DNA of 64,000 nt, taken from Sporothrix humicola (lineage: Eukaryota > Ascomycota > Sordariomycetes > Ophiostomatales > Ophiostomataceae). Below the pieces are notes generated by a model. The model made no database searches. It was not told where the DNA came from and worked only from the letters and a program-made list of their open reading frames with translations. Below are positions 1 to 10,862 of this stretch, piece after piece. How positions within the stretch are numbered: position 1 is the stretch's first letter; every line of letters starts with the position of its first letter. A program made the translations under genes and the position numbers. The stretch is taken from the NCBI GenBank assembly GCA_021396245.1, contig WNYE01000035.1, forward strand, positions 310,001 through 374,000. Direction: 5' to 3'.

Positions 1-1
1 C

Positions 2-13
2 GACAGCGTGTCC
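2..13 (+). promoter_or_regulatory. UPRE-like site
   Basis: GACAGCGTGTCC contains the partly palindromic core CAGCGTG of the yeast KAR2 unfolded-protein-response element, with the flanking GAC/GTC also matching. It sits in the purine-rich stretch that may be the upstream region of a gene off the left edge. Function is inferred from sequence only. Confidence 0.3.
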
Positions 14-2613
14 ACCGAATTGGATCTCTTGAAGCTGGAGGAAAGGGGATAGTAGAACGAACAAGAGTCGACGGGCCGGACGAAAGAACCAATTGAGCCA
101 AATGAGCCAGACAGAGGCCAAGAAAAGGGCAAGACGAGTATGAGGCGGGAAAGCGAGCTCGAGCTGGCGAAGAAGCTAAAAATGCTGGTTTTGGTGGCAG
201 CCCGGTTCCTCGTTTGGGAAGTATCAAAGTATCACCCTAAGGGGAGTCTTTGTTGCCGAGTCTCAGATGGGATCGAATTGGGTACATGTCGTCAGCACCA
301 CACCCGCGGACTGGGAGCACGGAAACGCCTCAATAAGCTTTCGAGAGGAATGGGCTGTTTGTGTGGAAACAAGCGGACGGTGATATAGGGAAAATACAAA
401 TCGTGCAAGACGCAAAACGAGGAGACACAGGCTAGATTGGGAGCTTGGGGAGCTCGGAGTAGCACAAGGAAGAGCACAGCAAAGAGCACAGAAAACAGGA
501 GCAAAGCAGAACAAAAAGGCACAAAGAGGCACTTGCATTCGACAGCCGATAGTCACAGAAAAAAAGAAACACGAAACACGACTAAAGAACAAGACCGGGA
601 CGAAGACAGCCGGTAGGATGAAGGACAAGAACAGACGCGGGCGGCAGACAGCTTTCTTTGCCAATCGGGCGCAAAGGGTGGGAGGGCGTGAGATCCAGAG
701 GAGCTGAGATGTGCAGTACAGATGCAGCTGGTGAGAGTAAAAGGATGGGGACGAAAAGGGACAACAATACAAGAAAATCAATAACACAAAAACACACACA
801 CAAAATGCAAGCTCGACCCCGAAAAGGTGGTGTTGTCACTCGAGGAAGGAGCGGCCGTAGACCAGACTCGGCAGGATTGGGCAGGTGCGAACCGGTCGAT
901 TGTGGACAAGAGAGTGGGCAAGTGTGGGAAGGTATGTGTAAGTGCCTGTGTGGATCTTGGCGGCGCCGAGTACAAAGAACAAAGAACCGCCACGGCCACT
1001 TGCCCGACCAGGCCAAGGTGTGAGGGATAAGAGGCGACGAGAGACCTGGTTTTTCGTCTGCTCGAGTCGTTTGACGAAAAGAAAAAGAGCATTGAGCCGG
1101 AACAACGTCAGCCAGGTGATGGCGGAACACGAAAAGGGGCCAAACCAGGGCCGAGTTGGACGAGTTTGGAAAGTTGCTGGAATTGGGCGGCCGGTGAAGG
1201 AGAGAATTGGTCAATGACGACGTGGAAGAAAAGATATGAGACGACAATATGATAAAACACCGGCGGATCAGAACACAAATGGAAGACGTAGGAAGAACCT
1301 CCAAACCCCAATATTTGGTTCGTGGACCTGGACGATTCCTGCTTTTTGTTCTCTCACGGCGGGACAGCCTGCCTGCCACCTTTTGGCCCTTTGCTCCTTC
1401 CGTGTCGAGCATGTCTCATTTTTTTGTTTCTTTTATCTGTACTATGTATCGGTCCTGCCACTCCAATGGACTTTCTATGTCGCTCCTGCCAGCTGGTATC
1501 GCGAATTGGCCGGCCGGAGGCTGGGGCCTGCATGGGCTGAAAAGCACCTCGCAGACCCCGCTCACCACTGATTCGACAGCCGGCCGAAGCCCAATATGGC
1601 GGTGGGCGTTGTGGGCCGCTGTAGCTGCCATCTTTTGCCTGTTTAGGCGTTCGTTGGAGGAGGCACGCTTCTGCTTTACATTGTTGAGACTCGAAAAGTC
1701 TCTGCGCTTCTCTGCGCCCATGAGGCATTCTGCAGCCAGTGTTTGACCTGTCTACAAGCGCGGCGCCACGGATGCGTTGGCAGCTGTTCCTATGCAGTTC
1801 CTGTGCATTTCCATCTGCAGGTCTGTGTTTCTACACCACTGCGTCGGTTTGACAACGTCACATCCGGCCACCCTCTTCAGCTGGACAGGCAATTGTCCGA
1901 GAGGGGAGAGAGGAAAGAGAGAAAAAAAGATAAATAAAGGAGCCTAGAGTTTCACGCCGTCGAGGTACTTTTTCTGGCCCTGTCTGGCTCTGATACGGGT
2001 TGATCTGCGGTGGCAATGGGACAAAAGACGCCCAAGACGAGAAATGAGAGCCAGCTAAAGATCTGATGATGCTGAGCCCCGGACTCCAATCTAAGATTCG
2101 ACAGCCATCCGAATCAGCCAAAAAGAAAGCATCGACGGCGATAAAGAGAGACAAAAACCAGGAACCATCCCAACGCTCGAGCTCGGTAGATGCATGCCGT
2201 GAGGCTGAAGAGACCTCACTCGAAACAATTCGACTCCTCTGCCCTAAACCTATTTTGACGCCATATTTCGATAGTGGGTAGCTTTGTCGTGTTAGTGGGC
2301 TGCATGTCGGAGGCAATGCTCAGAACCAAGTCTCCCATTTCGCCAGCGCATATTAATACGGCGAACTCGGATGCGAGGCCAGGCCGAGTCCACTGTAACG
2401 CTATCGTGTTAGTGCGTGAGTGGTGACCGTATCGACCCATCCCGCCTGCAACCTTCTCTGTCATAGGCTTTGCGCCGCGCAAAACCAAGCAGGCGCCGTC
2501 GCAGCTTGGAGCGCAACGGGATTGAGCGAGCGGAAAGCGGTCGATCGCACGTGCTGCCGCTTTCCGTGGGCTCCCCTCCCACTAAAAAATATGCTGAATA
2601 AGAATATCACTTT

Positions 2614-2694
2614 ACGCGTCAAGTGCACCCCGCCAATTGGCCAAGCTTCGACCCTGTCGCACCAAGCTACCAGTACGCCAAAAAAAGAACGCGT
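2614..2694 (+). promoter_or_regulatory. Two MluI cell-cycle boxes before Sld5
   Basis: Perfect ACGCGT hexamers lie at 2614-2619 and 2689-2694, about 190-270 bp before the Sld5 start codon. In yeasts, MBF binds this hexamer to drive G1/S transcription of replication genes, and Sld5 is a replication gene. The hexamer is not rare across the window (about 15 expected), so the pairing and location carry the argument. Confidence 0.45.
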
Positions 2695-2882
2695 CTCAAC
2701 AGACTGTGTATCTTACTATCCCAGAGCATCATCCTCCATTTTGCGACTACTCTCAGTCTCTCGACTCTCGATTCCACCACGCATCCTACGTCATTTCCCC
2801 AATTGCCACCGACCGCCGTTGCACGCCCGCGACGTATAAACGACTGCCATAGACAAACCCGTACCGACCTGCATCCCCCGAA

Positions 2883-3846
2883 ATGGATATTGACGACATT
2901 CTGCGAGAGGTCGACCCTAGCCTCGATCCCATTGCTGGCCAGGAGACGCACGATCTCCAAGCCCTCACGCGTGCCTGGGTTGCCGAGCGCTCAGCCCCTG
3001 AGCTATTATCGTAAGTTGGGAACTCGAAGACAGCGGAGGGGCGAGCATGCAAATAAATGCAAGACAGACGTCTGCCTGGTGCCTGGTCCGGCGCCCTGAC
3101 GATGATAGGGACGCTGACTGAAGGAAAGGGAGGAGAGGGGTTTTGGGGTCTGGTATTCGCAATGTACCGACTACAAGATGCTAATTGCAATCGTTTCCCA
3201 CCAACCGCAGATGGCCTGTAGGCCTGTTTGAGCGTGTCAATCAGCGCATTACGCGGCAGATTGAAACCGTCGAGGATATGACGGGCGACATGGATCCCAA
3301 GACCAACTTTGCGCTCATCGTGATCCAGACCGAGCTCGAGCGTTACAAATATCTTGTGCGCAGCTATCTGCGCGCACGCATCGCTAAGGTGAGTGCCGGA
3401 TTCAACCCGATTATTGCAGCCCCTGGGAATAGCTTCCCCTCAAAGAGACCGGTACATTAATCACGGTGCCGTGCAACTTTCCTTAGATCGACAAGCACAC
3501 ACTGCACTACCTGTCGACACCCGAGCTGCGCGAGCGCATGTCCGACACTGAGCTGGCCTACGCCACACGGCACCAGGCTCTGCTGCACAACCACTATCTG
3601 TCGTCCTTCCTTGGCGCCTTTCCTCCCAATCTGCAGAATCTCAACGACACCGCCGGCAACATCAGCATGATTGACAGCCCGGACCTTGACGGCGCGGTCT
3701 TTGTGCGGCTGCTGCGCGACGGCGCTGTTCGTGGCCATGGCGTCGATGTGGACGAGATTGTCAAGGGCGAGGACGGCGATGTGTTGATTCTGCGCTGGTC
3801 CGATGCGAAGCCGCTTGTCGAGGCGGGCGACGCCGAGCTTGTATGA
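2883..3846 (+). CDS. SLD5: GINS complex subunit Sld5
   Basis: Sld5 is one of the four GINS subunits. GINS joins Cdc45 and Mcm2-7 to form the CMG replicative helicase and is needed to start and continue DNA replication. Three exons (2883-3010, 3211-3388, 3487-3846) join in frame to 221 residues, close to the usual size of about 220. The introns are 200 and 98 bp with GTAAGT/CGCAG and GTGAGT/TTAG borders. The N-terminal MDIDDILREVD start, the central helical stretch around ERVNQRITRQ, the segment ALIVIQTELERYKYLVRSYL and the C-terminal beta domain with VRLLRD and GDVLILRW are typical of Sld5. The start is the first ATG of this frame and gives the usual N terminus. Two ACGCGT boxes upstream fit cell-cycle control. 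Confidence 0.93.
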
Positions 3847-3870
3847 TTCAAGAACTCACAAGGGACCTCA

Positions 3871-3902
3871 CGAGAACACGAGAACACGAGAACACGAGAG
3901 CA
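3871..3902 (+). repeat. 8-bp tandem repeat
   Basis: Unit CGAGAACA is repeated three times exactly, then once with one change (CGAGAGCA). It is followed by CA-rich sequence to about 3933. It starts 25 bp after the Sld5 stop, so it lies in the probable 3' UTR. Confidence 0.85.
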
Positions 3903-4781
3903 CACAAGGGCACACGGGGGCACACAACACACAATATCCAGCAGAAACTGGAGAATGCCATATCTCCGGCCGTTGCCTGACTGACGCCTCCTTTTGTCTC
4001 CTTTCTCCGCGGGGCGGTTCTCAACACCGTGATCTTTGTACGTGTCTTCTCGGCGGTATATCTCTCAAACGAGCAAGGCAACGTTGTGTCGTCTGACAAA
4101 TCGGGCTGCCACGAAAATGAACAAACGGGGAACGGCGGGACTCTAGCCGTAGAATCAATGTCTCCCGCATGGCACAGTACCGGAACTGGTAACAAAGAAC
4201 TAAGGGTCCCGTTGGTAACAGCCAGCTGGCAGCTGCCACACACTGGACCACGACGTGGAGGAAGGAGGAAGTCGAGAACCTGCTGCCCCCTGGCTGTTGA
4301 CGTTCGCCCGTGCGGTCGGCGGCCGTGTTGACGGGTTGTATCACAAAAGCGTGCATTTCCTTAGTGCACCAAAGTTGACAATGACGTGCACTAAAGCCAC
4401 GGATTTTACCACTATCAGGGGGCCACTAACACCGCGCACCTGGAGTTGAACACTTTTGATTAGAAGTGGATAATCGTTAGCGGTCTCGCACCAACGACAA
4501 CACTCCGGAGTTTGGTGATCGTTGTCTCCGGAAGGAACAGCCTCGCCCATTGTTGACCTGCCTTGCGTTACGAATCCTCCAGCCTTTCGCAGAGCCTCGA
4601 TGCTAGGCGCTGGAAACGACGGTGTGCTAATACGAGGACGAGGGTGGATCGACGGATGCAGTGCCGACCAAGCACGTCGTCCGTCGAGTATTCGAGTTTG
4701 TCTCGGCGGAAGCATATTCAAATAACATGGCGACCGAGCTTCTCACATATATGTCCCTCAATGATGCATCGCATAGATGAG

Positions 4782-4790
4782 TATATAAAA
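4782..4790 (+). promoter_or_regulatory. TATA box of the SDR gene
   Basis: TATATAAAA lies 162-170 bp before the start codon of the dehydrogenase. It is a canonical TATA element, and CT-rich sequence between it and the ATG suits a fungal 5' leader. Confidence 0.5.
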
Positions 4791-4951
4791 ATGCAGCGAC
4801 ACCGGGTCTTGTCGAGTTTGTTTCTTTCGAGCACCAGCACTACAATATAGTTTGATATATGTTTTATTTCCGCACCCCAACCATCCCAACGACTCGCATC
4901 TTTCACAGCCCTTTCACTTCTTTCCCGCGCCCACAGCGAACTTTCGTCAAC

Positions 4952-5725
4952 ATGGCCTCCAAGACTGTCGCAATTATTACCGGCGCCAACCAGGGCATTG
5001 GCTATGAGACGGCCAGACGCCTAGCCACCGAGCACCCGGACTATGTTGTCATCATGGCTGGCCGTCGCAAAGAGGCTATTGACAAAGCCGCCAAGACACT
5101 GCAGGCCGATGGCCTGGCTGTTGAGCCGCTCGTGCTGGATGTTGATTCGGATGAGTCCGTCGAGGCAGCCGCAGAGGCCGTTGACGAAAAGTACGGACGC
5201 CTCGATGTGCTCATCAACAATGCGGGCATCAGCCGCTACTCGGACCCCAGACTGGCCGATGCCAACACCAGCGCTGCCGCTAAAGCCCGTGCCGAGATGG
5301 CCGGAATCATCAACACCAATGTGAGCGGCGTAGCGGCTGTGACAGATGCTTTCCTGCCGCTGATGAAGAAGTCGATCGAGGCCGGCAAGCCCAAGCGCAT
5401 TGTGTTTGTGTCGTCGATGCTGGGCAGCATGAGCAACAAGTCAGATCCCAAACACCAGAACCACGCCAACGTGACCCGGGCATACACGACGAGCAAGGCG
5501 GCGCTCAATATGCTGGCGTGGCACTACATTGTGGACTTTGAGGACGACGCGGCCAACTGGAAGATCAACTGCACGTGCCCGGGCTACTGCTCGACGAACC
5601 TGACGAGCCACTTGGGTTACGACACGGCCGAGAATGGATCGATCAACACGGTGCGGCTGGCAACGCTGGGCCCAGACGGCGAGACGGGAACCTTTACCAA
5701 CAGACAGGGTGTGGTTGCATGGTAG
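4952..5725 (+). CDS. Short-chain dehydrogenase/reductase
   Basis: An intronless gene for a 257-residue classical SDR, an NAD(P)-dependent oxidoreductase acting on a carbonyl or hydroxyl group. The nucleotide-binding motif TGANQGIG is at residues 10-17, NNAG at 89-92, the catalytic Ser lies in VFVSSM, and the catalytic Tyr-Lys pair is YTTSK at 178-182. AGRR after the second strand suggests NADP(H) preference. The layout resembles fungal carbonyl-reductase-like SDRs, but the substrate cannot be read from sequence. The chosen ATG has a good context (GTCAACATGG) and places the Rossmann motif at the usual distance. An upstream in-frame ATG at 4859 would add 31 residues without SDR similarity and probably lies in the leader. 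No biosynthetic neighbours are present. Confidence 0.9.
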   Translation: MASKTVAIITGANQGIGYETARRLATEHPDYVVIMAGRRKEAIDKAAKTLQADGLAVEPLVLDVDSDESVEAAAEAVDEKYGRLDVLINNAGISRYSDPRLADANTSAAAKARAEMAGIINTNVSGVAAVTDAFLPLMKKSIEAGKPKRIVFVSSMLGSMSNKSDPKHQNHANVTRAYTTSKAALNMLAWHYIVDFEDDAANWKINCTCPGYCSTNLTSHLGYDTAENGSINTVRLATLGPDGETGTFTNRQGVVAW

Positions 5726-7893
5726 ATGTGGCCGTCCGGAAAGAGGCAAAGGGAGGGGGAAAAAAGAAAAAAGTGGATGGATTGCAGAGGGGTGCTTGAG
5801 AAGGAAAGTCGATCCGGTGGCAACAAAGTTGATGTAGTGGGACAAGGTTTCGGATCAGCCTTGCAGCTTTTAGGAGTCAATCCAATAACAAATCCTTCGC
5901 AACGAGAGTCTACCCACAAACTTTCCCCCTTGACACGCTATCACGTGGCATAAGCAGGCAATCTCGGACCCGATTTAATACTTAAGGAGAAAGTGAGATT
6001 GACAGAATGGAGACAACACGAACAGAAATCCAATGCGACGAGAAGGATACAGATAGTCTCCCCTCCCGACCTCAAGAAAGCGAGGTGAAATTGGACGGGG
6101 AAAAAAAGACAGCCTGTGCAGCAGCCTCAAAAGGCGACGCCCCCGCTCTTTCGTCGCCTTTCTCCACAGAATATGTCCCGACGATAGGATACTCCGTACA
6201 TCGATGCTAGACGATCTGTGGTCTGTGTTCGTATCTGAGGAAATCAGATCCACCCTGAGATGGGCATCATGGAAATATACATATTCTGTATTGCACTGGG
6301 ACCAATACTGGTAATTTTTCTCACGAAGACCCTTTGACTTTCGCGATCCCTCTTTTTTCTTATCCTTTTTCTTTTTGTTTTCTTCTTTTCTTCTTCTTCC
6401 TTGCTCACAGGCTCAGGGTGAAGGTCAGGTGCTAATTTTGAGCGCCGACAGCTGCATACGTCGAAGCTACGTAATCCCGAGTGTGTTGTACGAATGGCGG
6501 TTGTGGAAGAACAAATTGATCGTGTAAAACGAAAATACAAATTCCTGCGCGCCGTACCCTGTATCTGGGATATGCATTTGTACAACACAATATGCCAAAA
6601 GAACGCCGTTGACTGCGTGGCCGTTGCGTAGACACATACCACGTCGGGCCGTTCCACCCGTCACGACGTATGTTTCTTCTCCGTTTGATTTTGCTTCTCT
6701 TTTTTTTTCGGTTTAGAGAGTTGTTTCTTGTATTCATTGTTTGCACAAAAGACCTCCTATTCGCATGATCTGGCGAAATGAAGGGTGGCCTTGAATAGAC
6801 AGCTGAAAAACACTTTGGGATCAAAGTAAGATGCCGAAGGCCAGGGGTTGGAGAGGCTGAGTTCAAAAGACATGGAGGCTGAGGACATGCCTGTCGCGTC
6901 GAGTTTGCAGATGAAGCAAAAGTTGCACAAATGACACAGGCGAAGATACGCCACCTTGGACGGTCAACGAGTCACGTACAAAAGACACGCAGTGGAAGGA
7001 GGAGCCAAGAACAAGGTTCAGGCAAGAGATGTGTTCTGCGGGAAGGAGAGGGTGAGGAAGGTACGACCATGAGGCCATGAGGCAAAAAAACCGGGCGCGA
7101 GAAGAGATCGTGAATGGGCCCACTATTCCCACAACACGTCCTGCAGACCCATGTCCACTTTCACGTCTTTCATCTCCATTTCGGACCTGGGTCATATGAG
7201 GCAGAGAGAGGAGACAACTCACAGCTTCAAGAGATGCATATCCCGTTCTGCTGTGGCGTTCGGCCCATGCTGTTCGCTTGTCGTTCTCCAGCCGCTGGTT
7301 GTTTCAGTGCGCAGAGTAATAAAATTGGGTTTCGCTCGTCTTCTTTTGTTTCTTTTTCTTCTCTCGTCGAGTCCCTGCCTTCCGTCCCTGTCCCCTCTGA
7401 CCTCTCCCCTCTCCCAGCCGATGTCTCATTGCGAGGCATGCTGGGCCCTGTAACCTAGGCAAACGGCCAACACGCATTCCAGCCGGCTGTCACTCATCGC
7501 TCCTTCCCTCTCCAATCGAAAAGAACAATCTCCCCAGAAAGATGAAAGAACTCAAGAGCAGGTAATATATTCTGTGTAAACAGATCGAATACCAAGAGTT
7601 GGGCAACGCTGCCAAGGCACGGTGGCTAGAGTGCGGTGGGCATATGGAGTATTAAAGAAAAACACCCACAGACAAACAGTGCAGCTCAGTGGCAGAGACG
7701 CGTCCGCGTCTTGGCGCGGTTCGTGTGCGCTCCTTCCATTTTCACGGCCAGGCCAGTACTGCCTATTTTCTGCTCTTGAGAGGGCCATAGGACGAGCGGA
7801 ATTATCGTTTTATTTTGGGCAGGAAACTTGTGGCGGATTCCCCACCTCCTTCCTCTTAAAGGGCCAGAGAGAATGCCTTTCGCACGATTTTCG

Positions 7894-7933
7894 AAAAAAA
7901 AAAAAAAAAAAAAGAAAAAAAAAAGAAAAAAAA
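7894..7933 (+). repeat. A-rich tract
   Basis: About 40 bases of A interrupted by two single G residues. It is simple sequence with no clear partner. Confidence 0.9.
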
Positions 7934-9147
7934 GGTTTGACCATTGGGCCCTCCTTGAGCCTTTCGTGCATTTCGTCTCCTTCTCATTTTGTTGTGGCTC
8001 GGCAGCTCTTCAGCTCAATGAACTGAAACCTCTTGCCTTCCATTTCACAACCCCATCTCAGGCTTCCCGAAAGCCCCGTATTTCCTCATCGTGCGCTAAA
8101 CCACAGCAGTCGATACGCCCTCCTTGGTCAGAGACCGCAATCTTAAATTTTTAAAGTATCTTGGCGGTTTATGGTTAGGTATGGGCAGGCAGTGACAGGG
8201 AAGGCGGGAGACGAGACGGACGCCAACAAGGCAACAAAATCATCAGAATAAGCTTGAAAACCAAGGAAGAGAACCCATGAAAAAGTGGTGGGCACGGAAA
8301 ACCGGCCACGCTGTGACCAGCAAACCAGGGTGCCAGGCCGCTGGAGGATCTTACGAGGTAGTATTCCGTAAAAAGCAAGGCGCCAGTTGCGGTGCGACAT
8401 TCATCACACCTGTTTGCTGGGCCTGTTTGCTTGTTGTGCTTTTCTGGGCCTCCTCCATTTTTGCTTTTCTTTTACGACGTATTTTCTTTTATTTTCTTTC
8501 CTTTTTTTCTCGTTTCTTTTCTATGCTTTTCCGGCGTGTGCCAATGCTTTCATTTCGTTTCCTGAGGCATGTTTATGCCATCCTCTGGCGATATAGTTTT
8601 TCATTCTGACAAAACAAGGCACGCAGATACTGTTGTCATGCCACAGTCTCACGTTCCCCAGACTGAACGACATCGCTCAGTGGGTCACCCGCACTGCAAC
8701 TCCTTGATCTTGCTGGTTTGTGCGGCAGGGGTTAGGGGCCGGCTTCGACAGGGTAACAGGCGCCATGGGGCGTTTTCTTTTCGAGAAAAAGGACAGGGCG
8801 AGTCACGTCGACAATACGACAGCGTGCGGAGCAACTGCATCGAGGCAAACTGTACAACGTACTCCGTATTTTTTTGAAAGCAGGAAATCATAAACTCAAA
8901 AACCCAACAAACCGGGCCAGTCCATCGACAGAATAATGGCATAGAAAATACTCCGTACACAGTATGTGCTCGTATTCATGCAGTTGCCCGCGATGCCCTT
9001 CGTGTCCCAAAGCAAATCCTCTCTCAAAAAGTCCTCTTTGGATGTGCAGAGCGGAGATCGTCCATCCAATCCATTCTGCAGTGCAGGCGCGTGGGCAAAA
9101 TGAGACAAGAAAACAGAGACACTCAGGCACGCTTCAGACCTGCCGCT

Positions 9148-9173
9148 AAAAAAAAAAAAAAAAAAAAAAAAAA
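9148..9173 (+). repeat. Uninterrupted run of 26 A
   Basis: A homopolymer of 26 A that runs directly into TACGGAGTA at 9174-9182. It could be a replication-slippage tract or the tail of an old retroposed insertion. I cannot see a matching element to its left. Confidence 0.85.
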
Positions 9174-9550
9174 TACGGAGTAGCTGCATCCCCTTTCATT
9201 CCCCTGGTCCCTTTTTTCAGATATTTTGTGCCCCTGAAAGCTGAGCTTTCCCCTCCTTCTAACAGCCACGCTAACAGGCACAGCGGCAACTCGGGCGATC
9301 CGCCAGAGGCAAGCCATGTGCCGTTCTCAATAATACTTTGGGCAAGAGAACCGGGGTCTGTTGTTGGCATTGGGGGTGTGGGAAGAGCAACACCAAGAAA
9401 AAAAGAAAAGAAATACGGAGTAATACATACTGGAGGAAAGAGCCAACCGTGTGCCTTGCAGCTCGGGGCCAAGAGCCAAGACGAGAGCCCAAGCGGCGAT
9501 TCCACAGGAGGCAATCACACGGCAGCACAAAACTTGTTTACACTTAGTGT

Positions 9551-9804
9551 CGGTCCCGTCCAGTTTCCCTCCTCTGTTTTTCCCTTTTCTTCTTCCCTTC
9601 TCCTCATTTCTCCTCCTGCCTCCTTCCTCTTCTCCAGATTCTTCTCATCAAGCATCCATACCCAGCCGTTCGTTCGCTACACTCGCTTTCTTCGCTTCTC
9701 ACGCTCTTTCCGGTCTACAAGCCCTTTATTTTGTGGCCTCTTAATACAACAAACATTTCGTTTCTTTCCTTAATCAACCTAATCAACCTACACAAACCGC
9801 CAAC
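9551..9804 (+). promoter_or_regulatory. Pyrimidine-rich leader of GPI protein gene
   Basis: This is dominated by C and T (for example around 9561-9700) and ends in a direct repeat of AATCAACCT just before the ATG. CT-rich tracts of this kind sit near transcription starts of strongly expressed filamentous-fungal genes. Confidence 0.5.
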
Positions 9805-10473
9805 ATGCGTTTCTCTGCCACTATCCTCGTCGGCGTCTTCGCCGCCTTTGCCACGGCCCAGTCCAGCGCCGCTGCCGGCTCCGCCACCGCCGTGAACACG
9901 GCCAGCAGTGCCCAGTCCTCGTCCATCACCAAGTGCCTCGACGCCTGCGCTGCTGACGACGTCAGCTGCCGTGCCAAGTGCATTGCTGTATGTTTCTGTG
10001 CCCGCCCATGTCCCGTTTGATTTTTTTTTTCTTTTCCCGAGACATGGAAAGACCGTCTGCTAACACGAACCCTCCAGGTCCCTGACCCCAACGCTGCCCA
10101 GGCCAACGCCACCAACAACTGCGTGGCTGACTGCCCCAAGGGCAACGGCACTGCCTCGGACAACCTAGCTTACGCCGACTGCGTTGCCGCCTGCATTGGC
10201 GCCAACTACTACACCTCCACCGGCACCCCTGAGCAGACTAACGCTGCAGGCGGCTCTGGCGCTGCTGCCACCGGCACTGCCACCACCACTGGTACTGGTG
10301 CTACTGGCACTAAGACTGGCTCCAACCCCGACAAGACCGGCGCTTCTGGTACTGGCACTGCTACCGGCTCTTCTGCTTCGGCCACCACCACCACGAACGC
10401 CGGCGAGGCGCTGCGTGTCACGACATCCGCCTTTGGCCTCATGGGCTTGGTCGCTGCTCTGATTGCCCTGTAA
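9805..10473 (+). CDS. GPI-anchored Cys-rich cell wall protein
   Basis: Two exons (9805-9987, 10078-10473) encode 192 residues. The 90-bp intron has GTATGT, branch CTAAC and CAG borders. A signal peptide spans about residues 1-18 (hydrophobic stretch ending ATA/Q). A compact domain with eight Cys in CxxxC-type pairs follows (about residues 40-110), then a Thr/Ser/Gly/Ala-rich low-complexity stalk suited to O-mannosylation. The end is a hydrophobic tail (FGLMGLVAALIAL) preceded by small residues such as NAGE, the usual GPI signal. The protein is expected at the plasma membrane or linked to wall glucan. The family is widespread in filamentous fungi but I know no enzymatic role for it. Confidence 0.85.
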
Positions 10474-10862
10474 AGGGCTTGACCAGTCGCAGCCAATGGG
10501 GGACGGTGAAAGGGTTGGGGGCAGTGGACGGTCTCGACACCTTAAACCCCGAGGAGTTAAGGCTGATAGCACCACTACGGTCTGTATTGCCCTGCGCATC
10601 TGGACGGAAAATATAAACTGCACATAATGTAATGTCTTGTGAGATGTTGGATAGCTGCCTGGATGTGCTTTCGGAAATGGGCTTTTCTCTTCACACAATT
10701 TTAATCAAAGATATCCCTTTCATTCTATACTGTTTTCTTTTTGTTTCGTGGTACCTCCGCGCTGGTGGTTCGTGAGGTCGAAATCCCTTATTATTGCAGC
10801 CTTCGTCCGTGTGGCCCGCCTTTGGCTTCGTTTCGCTCACCAATTACTCACCAATTATTTAT
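10474..10862. other. Convergent 3' flanks
   Basis: This is the short space between two genes that point toward each other, the GPI protein (+) and MTRu-1-P dehydratase (-). It should hold both 3' UTRs. I see no other feature. Confidence 0.6.

Larger units (their letters stand above)
1..2882. other. Intergenic region left of Sld5
   Basis: I see no convincing gene here. Positions 1-1250 are strongly purine-rich on the + strand, so pyrimidine-rich on the - strand. In this window that composition marks the leader side of genes, which suggests a minus-strand gene starting just left of position 1. Open frames in this part are made of Cys/Ser/Leu/Phe or Arg/Lys runs that follow the base bias, not protein-like sequence. 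The right end (about 2500-2882) is the Sld5 promoter. Confidence 0.6.
3847..4951. other. Intergenic region, Sld5 to SDR gene
   Basis: This holds the Sld5 3' flank with a short tandem repeat and then the promoter of the dehydrogenase, with a TATA-like element near 4782. I see no further gene. Confidence 0.6.
5726..9804. other. 4 kb gene-poor region
   Basis: I see no supportable gene. It holds a pyrimidine-rich run at about 6340-6405, a T-rich run at about 8450-8530, two long A tracts, five copies of TACTCCGTA/TACGGAGTA (6190, 8860, 8949, 9174, 9414) and one TACGACGTA (8473). The last 250 bp are the CT-rich leader of the next gene. Confidence 0.6.

Noticed and set aside
263..1412. Overlapping long minus-strand open frames near the left edge
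   Set aside because: They consist of Cys/Ser/Leu/Phe/Arg-rich sequence that follows the purine/pyrimidine bias, have no domain and overlap in several frames.
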